Below the pieces are notes generated by a model that saw nothing but the letters and a program-made list of their open reading frames with translations, was not told where the DNA came from and ran no database searches. The position numbers were made by a program, and so were the translations under genes. From contig JBMOJU010000013.1 of assembly GCA_049315625.1 (NCBI GenBank), positions 1 through 33,105 of the forward strand: a stretch of 33,105 bases of DNA, read 5' to 3'. Of this stretch, positions 15,604 to 23,667 are shown one piece after another. Position 1 is the first letter of the stretch; every line of letters starts with the position of its first letter. The DNA comes from Paracraurococcus sp049315625 (GTDB lineage: Bacteria; Pseudomonadota; Alphaproteobacteria; Acetobacterales; Acetobacteraceae).

Positions 15604-16281
15604 ATGCTGGTTTCCCACTCCCACCGCTTCATCTTCATCCATGTCGGCAAGACCGCCGGGATGAGCATCCGGAACACGCTCGAGCCGTATGCCACCGAGC
15701 CGGAGCGCTTCAAGATCCGCCGGCCGGCGCGGCTGAAGGACGGCAAGCCGAACCCGCTCTACCCGATGTGGGAGACGCTGCTGCTGCACCCGACGGCACG
15801 CGACGTGCGCCGTGAGATCCCAGCGGAGATCTTCGACGGTTATCTCAAGTTCGCCTTCGTCCGCAATCCCTGGGACTTCCTGGTCTCGACCTACACCTTC
15901 ATGCTGCGCGACCCGGACATCCCCCGGCATGCCGAGGTCAAGGCGCTGGGCAGCTTCGATGCCTTCCTGCGCTGGGCGATCGCCGAGAAATCGCCCTTTC
16001 CCAAGGGCATCACCAAGCTCCAATCGGACATGCTGACGGACGAAGCCGGCAATCTTCTGGTGGATGTCATCGGGCGATATGAGTCGCTCAACGCGGATTT
16101 CGCCGGCATCTGCCAGCGGGTCGGCATAGAGGCAGCGCTGCCGCACCTCAACCGCTCCCGCCATGCCGACTACCGCGCTGCCTACACGGCGGAGACCCGG
16201 GCGCTGGTGGCCGAACACTTCCGCCAGGATATCGACAATTTCAACTACACCTTCGATGGGTTGAAGGGGCGCGCCGCATGA
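15604..16281 (+). CDS. PAPS-dependent sulfotransferase
   Basis: A 225-aa enzyme of the Sulfotransfer_2 type, which moves a sulfuryl group from PAPS to a hydroxyl or amine. The 5'-phosphosulfate loop is FIHVGKTAGMS (K16), and the 3'-phosphate site is AFVRNPWDFLVS (R87, S95). The usual PKT is GKT, a tolerated change. It starts 11 nt after the reductase and overlaps the next gene by 4 nt (ATGA), so it is clearly part of the operon. The acceptor is probably the pathway product or an intermediate. The PAPS-forming cysD-cysNC genes are divergent neighbours. Confidence 0.92.
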   Translation: MLVSHSHRFIFIHVGKTAGMSIRNTLEPYATEPERFKIRRPARLKDGKPNPLYPMWETLLLHPTARDVRREIPAEIFDGYLKFAFVRNPWDFLVSTYTFMLRDPDIPRHAEVKALGSFDAFLRWAIAEKSPFPKGITKLQSDMLTDEAGNLLVDVIGRYESLNADFAGICQRVGIEAALPHLNRSRHADYRAAYTAETRALVAEHFRQDIDNFNYTFDGLKGRAA

Positions 16282-19200
16282 CGTCGCACGTGCACACGGT
16301 CTTTGCCGCGCAAAGCACCACCGAGCTCGCCGCGGGATACGACGCCTGGGCGCAGTCCTATGAATCCGACATGGGCGATCACGCCGGCCCGGCCGAGGTG
16401 GTGGAGACCCTGGCCCGCCTCGCCCCGCCGACGGCGCGCGTGCTGGATGCCGGCTGCGGTACCGGCCTGGCGGGCGTGATGCTGGCCGGGCGCGGGTTCG
16501 GGACCATCGATGGCCTCGACCTCTCGCCCGGCATGCTGCGCCAGGCCGAGGCCAAGGGCTGCTACCGCGCGCTGTTCGAAGGCGCGATGGGCGACGGCAC
16601 GCTGAACCTGGAGGCGGACGGCTACGATGCGATCCTCTGCATCGGCGTCTTCGTGCGCAGCCACGCGCCCGCCGCCTCGCTGCGTGAGTTGCTTGCCGCG
16701 ACGCGGCCCGGCGGCCTGCTAATCTTCACGCTGCGGCCGGAATTCCACGAGGGCACCGATTTCAAGCAGACCATGGAAGCGCTCTCGGCGGAGGGTGCCT
16801 GGACGCATGTCGAGACCTCCGCGCCCTTCCCCGGTCGCTATCGGGAATTCCCCGAGATCAATCTGCAGGTCTGGGTCTTCCGCCGCGCCGCCGTGATGCC
16901 GGACCCGGCCTGGAACGAGACCGCGGGCGCCCTGCCCGAAGGCGCAGGCGTCCATTCGCTGTTCGAGGAACAGGCCGCGCGCGACCCGGATGCGGTGGCG
17001 ATCCGCCATGACCGGACCGCGCTCTCCTATGCCGAGGTGAACCGGCGCGCCAATCGGCTGGCGCACCACATGATCGCCCTGGGCGTCACCCCGGGGGCGC
17101 GGGTCGGGCTGTGGGTCGGCCGCAGCCCGGATATGGTGATCGGCATGCTGGCAGTGCTGAAGGCCGGCGCGGCCTTCGTGCCGATCGATCCGGTCTATCC
17201 GCGCGGCCGGCAGGACATGATGATCGCCGATTCCGGCCTGACGCTGATCCTGACCCAGTCGGACCTGCTGCAGACCATGCGCGCCCCCGCGGTTCCGCTG
17301 CTCTGCCTGGATCGCCCGGACCCGGCGCTGGATGCGGCCCCGGCCGGCAATCCCGGCCTGCCGGTGGCGCCGCACGACCTGTTCTGCATGTTCTACACCT
17401 CCGGCTCCACCGGCCGCCCGAAGGCGGTGATGGACCATCATGCCGGCGTGCTGAACTACATCGTCTGGATGCGTGGCGTGCTGCCGGCGGCGGCCTGTGC
17501 CGGCTTCGCCGTCACCTCCTCGATGTGCTTCGACGTCTCGCTGATGGAGATCTTCGCGCCGCTCTGCAACGGCGGCGCGATCATCCTCGCCGAGAATCTG
17601 CTGGCCCTGCCCGAACTCCCGGCGCGCGAGACGACCACCTGCGTCAACGCCGTACCCTCCGCACTCGGCACCCTGCTGCGCATCGGCGGCCTGCCCCGCT
17701 CGGTCCGCCACGTCATCCTCATCGGGGAGGCGCTGCCGAACCGCCTGGTGCAGGATCTCTACGCGCTCGACCACATCGAAGGCGTGCATAACTGGTGGGG
17801 GCCGACCGAGACCTCGATCGCCTCCTCCTACTATCTTTGCGAACGGGGCGCCGAGCGCAACCCGCCGATCGGCAAGCCCATCCTCAACACCCAGCTCTAC
17901 ATCCTGGACGCGGCGCGGACGCAGCTGCCGGTGGGCGTGGCGGGCGAAATCTGCGTCGGCGGCAGCGGCGTGACGCTGGGCTACTGGCAGCGGCCGGACC
18001 TGACCGAGGATCGCTTCATCCCCAACCCCTTCGGCGCGGGCAGGCTCTACCGCACCGGCGATCTTGGCCGCGTGCTGCCGGAGGGCAACCACGAATTCCT
18101 CGGCCGCATGGATTTCCAGGTGAAGGTGCGCGGCCACCGCATCGAACTCGGGGAGGTGGAGGCCGCGCTCGAGCGGCATCCGGCGATCGAGCAGGCGGTT
18201 GTGATGGCGCAGCCGGACAGCACCGGCGAGACCCGCCTCGTCGGCTATGTGCTGGCCAGCCCCGCCGAGCTCGACCGCCTGGCGGAGCAGGCGCCCGACG
18301 ATGCCGGCGCCGCCGCCTGGGGCAGCATCTACGAGGAGGTCTACCGCCAGGGCCAGGACCTCGCCGACCCGACCTTCAACATCAACGGCTGGATCAGCTC
18401 CTATACCGGGACGCCGATCCCGGAAGCCGACATGCGCGAATGGGTCGCCGGCACCGTCGACCGCATCCTCGCCTTCAAGCCGCGCCGCGTGCTGGAACTG
18501 GGCTGCGGCACCGGCCTCTTCGTCGCGCGCATCGCCCCGCATTGCGAGGCCTATGTCGGGCTCGACCCGGCGGCGACAGGGCTGGAGAACATCCGCCGCC
18601 TGCAGGCCGTCCGCCCCGAGCTGGCACATGTCACGCTGCATGAGCGCTTCGCCGACCAGATCGACGATTTCGCGCCGGGCAGCTTCGACACGGTGATCAT
18701 CAACTCGGTGATCCAGATGTTCCCCGACCTCGGCTACCTGCAGAACGTCGTCACCAAGGTGCTGACGCTGCTGGCACCGGGCGGGCGCTTCATCATCGGC
18801 GACTGCGTCAACTTCGCCATGCTGGAGACGCTGCAGACCTCGCTCCAGCTGCATCGCGCGGCGGATGAGGCGCCGGCGCAGGCCGTGCTCGCCCGCATCC
18901 GGCAGGAGGTGGGCAAGGAGCGCGACCTAGCCGTTGGGCCCGGGCTGTTCGTCGCGCTCGCCCGCCAGCATGACACGGTAGGCCATGTCCAGGTGCTGCC
19001 GCGGCGCGGCAGGCTCCGCAATGAGCTGTCCCGCTTCCGCTACGACGCCATCCTGCATGTCGGCCCCGTCGCGCCGGTGCGGGCCCCGGCGCGGGTGCTC
19101 GACTGGCAGCGCGATGGCCTCAGCCTGGACGGCCTGCGCCGGATCCTCGACAAGGAACGGCCGGAGACGCTCGGCATCGGCAACATCCCCAATGCGCGCG

Positions 19201-19940
19201 TCGCCGAGGAGATCGCCGCGATCGGCTGGCTGCGCGATGCGCCGGCCTCCGCCACCCTCGGCGAATTGCGCGCCCGGCTCGGCGGCGCGGCGCATGATGG
19301 CGTGGAGCCGGACGACCTGCTGGAGCTGACCGAGTTCGGCTATCGCGCCGAACTCAGCTGGATCGGCCTCGATGCCAGCGGGGCGATGAGCCTGGCGCTG
19401 GTCCGGGATGACCAGCCCGCCGGCTTCGCCGGCTTCGCCTGGCTCCAGCCGGGCTCGCCCCGCGCCGAGGACCATTGCAACCACCCGCGCCGGGCCAAGG
19501 CGCACCGCGTCCTCATCCCGCAGCTGCGGGCCTTCCTGCGCGAGCAGGTGCCGCACTACATGGTCCCCTCGGCCTTCTCGGTGCTCGACCGCTTCCCGAC
19601 AACGCCGAACCAGAAGATCGATCGCAACGCGCTGGCCCGGTTCCCCGTCACCATCGCCCGCGATTCGGAGGGCGGCGCGCCGCAGACCAGCGATCCGCTG
19701 GCGCTGGCGCTGCTGGAAGGCTTCGCCGATGTGCTCGATCTCGGCCAGCTTGGGCTCGACGATGATTTCTTCGAGCTCGGCGGCGATTCGCTGAAGGCGG
19801 CGCTGTTGATGCACCGGCTGCAGAAGCGGCTGGACCGCAGCATCCGGCCCGCCGTCCTGATGCAGGCGCCGACCGTGGCGAAGCTCGCGGCCTGGCTGCG
19901 TGCCGAGGCGCCGGCCGCGGTCGAGGACGGTGAGATCTGA
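16278..19940 (+). CDS. NRPS protein: methyltransferase - adenylation interrupted by methyltransferase - carrier
   Basis: A 1220-aa single-module NRPS lacking a condensation domain. An N-terminal SAM methyltransferase covers about 1-210 (VLDAGCGTG, 55-63). Adenylation follows from about 225: A3 FYTSGSTGRPK (372-382), A4 FDVSLMEIF from 418, A5 WWGPTE (506-511), A7 RTGD (592-595), A8 GRMDFQVKVRGHRIELGEVE (609-628). A second methyltransferase is inserted between A8 and A9 (GWISSYTGTP from 704, VLELGCGTG at 738-746), resembling known NRPS N-methyltransferases. A9 (PHYMVP, 1092) and A10 (NQKIDR, 1111) then resume. The carrier domain has FFELGGDSL with Ser1171. By eye the specificity code reads about D-V-M-N-I-I-W-I-A-K, which I cannot match to an amino acid. 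The short acidic tail (AAVEDGEI) could dock to the TubC-type domain of the next protein. Confidence 0.94.
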   Translation: MTSHVHTVFAAQSTTELAAGYDAWAQSYESDMGDHAGPAEVVETLARLAPPTARVLDAGCGTGLAGVMLAGRGFGTIDGLDLSPGMLRQAEAKGCYRALFEGAMGDGTLNLEADGYDAILCIGVFVRSHAPAASLRELLAATRPGGLLIFTLRPEFHEGTDFKQTMEALSAEGAWTHVETSAPFPGRYREFPEINLQVWVFRRAAVMPDPAWNETAGALPEGAGVHSLFEEQAARDPDAVAIRHDRTALSYAEVNRRANRLAHHMIALGVTPGARVGLWVGRSPDMVIGMLAVLKAGAAFVPIDPVYPRGRQDMMIADSGLTLILTQSDLLQTMRAPAVPLLCLDRPDPALDAAPAGNPGLPVAPHDLFCMFYTSGSTGRPKAVMDHHAGVLNYIVWMRGVLPAAACAGFAVTSSMCFDVSLMEIFAPLCNGGAIILAENLLALPELPARETTTCVNAVPSALGTLLRIGGLPRSVRHVILIGEALPNRLVQDLYALDHIEGVHNWWGPTETSIASSYYLCERGAERNPPIGKPILNTQLYILDAARTQLPVGVAGEICVGGSGVTLGYWQRPDLTEDRFIPNPFGAGRLYRTGDLGRVLPEGNHEFLGRMDFQVKVRGHRIELGEVEAALERHPAIEQAVVMAQPDSTGETRLVGYVLASPAELDRLAEQAPDDAGAAAWGSIYEEVYRQGQDLADPTFNINGWISSYTGTPIPEADMREWVAGTVDRILAFKPRRVLELGCGTGLFVARIAPHCEAYVGLDPAATGLENIRRLQAVRPELAHVTLHERFADQIDDFAPGSFDTVIINSVIQMFPDLGYLQNVVTKVLTLLAPGGRFIIGDCVNFAMLETLQTSLQLHRAADEAPAQAVLARIRQEVGKERDLAVGPGLFVALARQHDTVGHVQVLPRRGRLRNELSRFRYDAILHVGPVAPVRAPARVLDWQRDGLSLDGLRRILDKERPETLGIGNIPNARVAEEIAAIGWLRDAPASATLGELRARLGGAAHDGVEPDDLLELTEFGYRAELSWIGLDASGAMSLALVRDDQPAGFAGFAWLQPGSPRAEDHCNHPRRAKAHRVLIPQLRAFLREQVPHYMVPSAFSVLDRFPTTPNQKIDRNALARFPVTIARDSEGGAPQTSDPLALALLEGFADVLDLGQLGLDDDFFELGGDSLKAALLMHRLQKRLDRSIRPAVLMQAPTVAKLAAWLRAEAPAAVEDGEI

Positions 19941-19941
19941 G

Positions 19942-21375
19942 ATGGCGGAGCCGCACCGCCTGGCTGGCCTGCTCACCGACCTGGCCGCCGCCGGCATCGC
20001 GTTGCGGGTCGAAGGCGAAGCGCTGCGCTTCACCGCCCCCGCCGGGGCGATGACCGACGCCCTGCGGGCCCGCCTGCAGGCGGCCAAGCCGGAGCTGATC
20101 GCCCAGCTGCGCGCGGCGCCGACCGATGTGCTGCCTGCCTCGCTCACCCAGGCCCGCTTCTGGAAGCTCCAGCAACTCGACCCCGACTGGTCGTTCTACA
20201 ATGTCGGCTTCCTGTTCCGCATCGCCGGTCCGCTCGACGCCGACCGCCTGCGCCATGCCGCCGAGGCCGTCATCGCCCGGCACGACAGCCTGCGGACGAC
20301 GCTGCATGAATCCGATGGCCGGCTCGTGCAGCGCATTGCCACGCAGGGTTGCGTCGACTGGCTGGCGCAGGACCAGCGCGGTGCCGGCGAGGCCGCGATC
20401 CGCGACACCCTGCAACGCGAATTGCTGCGGCGGTTCGACCTTGCGCAGGGGCCGATGCTGCGGCTGACCCTGGTGCGCACCGAGGACCAGGCCTGGATGC
20501 TGCAGGTCTGCCTGCACAACGTCGTCTTCGACATGGCGTCGCTGCTGGTCATCCTCGACGAGCTTGGGCGCCATTATGCCGGCGACGCGCAAAGCCTGCC
20601 CCGGCCGGACCAATATGCCGGCTACGTCGCCTGGCAGCGCTTGCGGACCGCCACCGGCATGGACCGCAGGCGGGACTACTGGACCGCCTGGCTGGCGCAA
20701 GGCGAGCCGCCGCCCTGGTCCTGGCCGCCCTGCACGCCGCAGGCCCCGGGTGGCTTCCGCGCCATCCCGACCTGGACGCGGCTGAGCGCCGAACGCACCG
20801 CCCGGCTCCAGGCCTTCAGCCGCGCGCATGGCGTCACGCCCTACATCGCGGTGCTCACCGCCTATTTCCGTGCCGTGCGCAGCTTCACCGGTTGCGACGA
20901 CCTGACGATCGGCACCACCTATTCGGACCGCGACGACCACCGCTTCGCCGCCATGGTCGGGGCCAGCATCGGCGTGCCGGCGATCCGGGTCGACATGCGG
21001 GACGATCCGCCGACCGGCACCCTGCTGCACCGGGTGCGCGACAGCGTCTCGGCCGCGGTCACCCACCAGGACCTGCCGATCGAGGAGGTCCTGCCGCGCG
21101 ACTCCTCCGGCCCGCTGTTCCGCATGGTATGCACGCATTTCCCGGAGACGCCGCACGGCCGGCTCCGCCTGCCCGGGATGCACGTGACCTGGGAGGAGGA
21201 ATGGCTGAACCCGATCTCCCGCCCGCAGCTCTATCTGGTGATGTGGGGCACCCCGACACCCGCCGGGCCGCGGCTGACCTGCCACATGATGCACCGCGAG
21301 GATGTCTGGGACCGCGACCTGGCCGCGCGCATGATGGCCGGCTTCGAAGCCCGCATCGCGGAGATGGTGCCGTGA
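19942..21375 (+). CDS. Free-standing NRPS condensation protein with TubC docking domain and altered active site
   Basis: A 477-aa protein. Residues 1-55 match the TubC N-terminal docking fold (LLTDLAAAGIALRVEGEALR, then APAGAMTDALRARLQAAKPE), which binds the C-terminal tail of a partner NRPS. Residues about 65-475 form a condensation-domain fold (LTQARFWKLQQLDPD, DSLRTTLHESDGRLVQ). The catalytic HHxxxDG is replaced by H192-N-V-V-F-D197-M. The second His, normally essential for peptide bond formation, is Asn, and the Gly is Met. It may therefore make another bond type, act slowly, or be a recruitment platform. The start at 19942 lies 1 nt after the upstream stop. Confidence 0.9.
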   Translation: MAEPHRLAGLLTDLAAAGIALRVEGEALRFTAPAGAMTDALRARLQAAKPELIAQLRAAPTDVLPASLTQARFWKLQQLDPDWSFYNVGFLFRIAGPLDADRLRHAAEAVIARHDSLRTTLHESDGRLVQRIATQGCVDWLAQDQRGAGEAAIRDTLQRELLRRFDLAQGPMLRLTLVRTEDQAWMLQVCLHNVVFDMASLLVILDELGRHYAGDAQSLPRPDQYAGYVAWQRLRTATGMDRRRDYWTAWLAQGEPPPWSWPPCTPQAPGGFRAIPTWTRLSAERTARLQAFSRAHGVTPYIAVLTAYFRAVRSFTGCDDLTIGTTYSDRDDHRFAAMVGASIGVPAIRVDMRDDPPTGTLLHRVRDSVSAAVTHQDLPIEEVLPRDSSGPLFRMVCTHFPETPHGRLRLPGMHVTWEEEWLNPISRPQLYLVMWGTPTPAGPRLTCHMMHREDVWDRDLAARMMAGFEARIAEMVP

Positions 21376-21437
21376 GCCGCACCGGCGGGGCCAACCCCAT
21401 CCCTTCGACCGCGATCCAGGTGCGGAGCTAACCGGCC

Positions 21438-23612
21438 ATGCTGTTCAGCACCCTCCTCATCTCCGCGACCGTCGGCCTGCTGGCCGACAAGAACGGCCGG
21501 GCGCCGCCGCGGCGGCGCTTCAACCCGCGCGCCAAGGCGCTGGCCGTGCCGGCTGGGGGCGCCCTCGGCGCACCCGAGGTCAACCAGATCGTGACGCCGG
21601 AGGAGAAGAACACCGAGGTCGTCGCCAAGGTGAACAAGCACCTGCGCGCCGCGGGGATGATCGGCGGCACGCTCGCCGCGGCCGCGGTGGTTCCGGCCGC
21701 GATCGTCGCGGTGCCCGCGCTGGTGGTCTGGGCCAGCATGCCGGTGGTCCGCAGCGCGCGGGAATACTGGGTCAAGAACGGCAAGCCGGACGTCTACACC
21801 CTCGGCGTGACCCGCGTCGGCATGCTGCTGCTCTCGCAGAGCTACTACTCGCTCTTCGTCGGCACGCTGATGCGGTGGTGCCATGGCCGGCTCTACCTCC
21901 GCACCAAGGACCATTCGCGGCGGATGATCTCGGAGCTGTTCGGCAAGCAGTCGGACACCGCCTGGCTGGTGACCGACGGCGTCGAGACCGCGGTGCCGAT
22001 CCGCGACCTGAAGGTCGGCGATATCGTGGCGGTGCAGGCCGGCGACCTGATCCCGGTCGATGGCACGGTCGTCGGCGGCGCTGCCCGCGTCGACCAGCAG
22101 ATGCTGACCGGCGAGGAGCGTCCCGTCGAACTCGTCGAGGGCGAGCAGGGCTTCGCCGGCACCCAGCTGATCAGCGGACGGGTGATGATCCGCGCCGAGC
22201 GCACCGGGGCGGAGACCACCACCGGCCGCATCGTCGCGGTGCTGAACCAAACGACGGAATACCGGCTGGGCACCGAGATCCGCGCCAAGCAGATCGCCGA
22301 CAGAGCGGTGCCGCTGAACCTGACGATCGGCGCGCTGGCGCTGCCCTTCATCGGGCTGTACCGCACCGCCGGCCTGCTGCTGGCGCTGCCGACCGCCGAG
22401 GTGCTGCTGTTCACCGGACCGATCGGCATGCTCAACACGCTCTCCCGGGCGGCCGCGCATGGCATCGTCATCATGGATGGCCGCACGCTGGAGATGCTGC
22501 CCGAGGTCGACACCGTCGTCTTCGACAAGACCGGCACGCTCACCGACCCGGTGCCGATGGTGGACCGCCTGGTCTGCGAGGACGGGGTGGAGGAGAACGA
22601 CCTGCTGGCCTGGGCGGCCGCGGCCGAGGCGCGGCAGACCCATCCGGTGGCGCTGGCCGTCCGCGCCGAGGCGGAGCGGCGTGGGCTGGAGGTGCCGGAG
22701 CCGCTCGAGTCCGACTACGTGCCGTCGAACGGCATCCAGGCCCGCATCGCCGACGGGCTCATCCAGATCGGCTCCGGGCGCTACATGGACCGCGTCGGCG
22801 TGCCGATCTCCGACCGCGCGCGCGAGGCGGAGGCGGCGGCGCGCGAGCGCGGGCTGCCCTTCGTCTTCGTCGCGCGCGACGGGCAGATCGCCGGCACCAT
22901 CGTGCTGCGGACTCAGCTGCGGCCGGAAGCGCGCAGCGTGGTCCGGGCGCTGCAGGCACGCGGCCTGCACGTGCGCATCCTGTCCGGCGATGGCCGCGCC
23001 CAGACCGAGGCGGCGGCGCTGGAGCTGGGCGTCGACGGCTTCGACGCGGAGGTGCTGCCGCACGAGAAGGCGCAGGTCGTGCAGAAGCTGCGCAGCGAGG
23101 GGCGCTTCGTCTGCTTCATCGGCGACGGCATCAACGACCTCGTCGCCATGCGCGCCGCCCAGGTCTCCGTCGCGGTCGCCGGCGCCACCACCGCGGCGAA
23201 TGCCGTCGCCGGCGTGATGATCTACGACGGCGATCTCAACCACGTCGTCGACATGCTGAAGATCGGCCAGATCTTCCGCGACCGGATGACCGAATCGATC
23301 ATGGTCTCCATCGTGCCGGACTCCGTCTCGGTCGGCATGATCCTGTTCGGTGGCGGCGGCTTCATGACGGCGGTCGCGCTGGGCTGGTTCTCGGTCGGCA
23401 GCAGCCTGCTGACCTTCATGCGCCCCTGGCCGGAGGAGCTGCGGGTGCGCGGCCGGCGCAGCAGGAAGCCGGCGCTTGCGGTCGGGAAATGGCGCCACCC
23501 CTTCGCGCTGCACCGCCGCAGCGGGCGGCCCACCGCCATCCGGCCGATCATCGACGGCCGCCGGATCGAGGGCACGGACGGCGAGCCGGCGCGGCCAGCG
23601 CCGCGCCGATGA
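21438..23612 (+). CDS. P-type ATPase, P1B-like but without the CPC metal-site motif
   Basis: A 724-aa cation- or substrate-translocating ATPase. It has the actuator motif TGE (224-226), phosphorylated aspartate D363 in DKTGTLT, a P1B-style His-Pro in the nucleotide domain (THPVALAV, H402) and GDGIND (562-567). It lacks an N-terminal heavy-metal-associated domain. Where P1B pumps carry C-P-C, about ten residues before a conserved proline, this protein reads L-P-T-A-E (317-321) before FTGP (325-328), so a soft-metal ion is an unlikely substrate. Hydrophobic segments lie at about 75-100, 115-140, 290-340 and 620-660. The basic C-terminal tail (about 670-724) is long. It sits between the NRPS genes and the exporters and is presumably co-transcribed. 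Confidence 0.9.
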   Translation: MLFSTLLISATVGLLADKNGRAPPRRRFNPRAKALAVPAGGALGAPEVNQIVTPEEKNTEVVAKVNKHLRAAGMIGGTLAAAAVVPAAIVAVPALVVWASMPVVRSAREYWVKNGKPDVYTLGVTRVGMLLLSQSYYSLFVGTLMRWCHGRLYLRTKDHSRRMISELFGKQSDTAWLVTDGVETAVPIRDLKVGDIVAVQAGDLIPVDGTVVGGAARVDQQMLTGEERPVELVEGEQGFAGTQLISGRVMIRAERTGAETTTGRIVAVLNQTTEYRLGTEIRAKQIADRAVPLNLTIGALALPFIGLYRTAGLLLALPTAEVLLFTGPIGMLNTLSRAAAHGIVIMDGRTLEMLPEVDTVVFDKTGTLTDPVPMVDRLVCEDGVEENDLLAWAAAAEARQTHPVALAVRAEAERRGLEVPEPLESDYVPSNGIQARIADGLIQIGSGRYMDRVGVPISDRAREAEAAARERGLPFVFVARDGQIAGTIVLRTQLRPEARSVVRALQARGLHVRILSGDGRAQTEAAALELGVDGFDAEVLPHEKAQVVQKLRSEGRFVCFIGDGINDLVAMRAAQVSVAVAGATTAANAVAGVMIYDGDLNHVVDMLKIGQIFRDRMTESIMVSIVPDSVSVGMILFGGGGFMTAVALGWFSVGSSLLTFMRPWPEELRVRGRRSRKPALAVGKWRHPFALHRRSGRPTAIRPIIDGRRIEGTDGEPARPAPRR

Positions 23613-23667
23613 TCGGGGGCGCCCGGCGGTCGATGTGCCGCGCGGCAGCCGGGGCCGGAGGCCTGCC

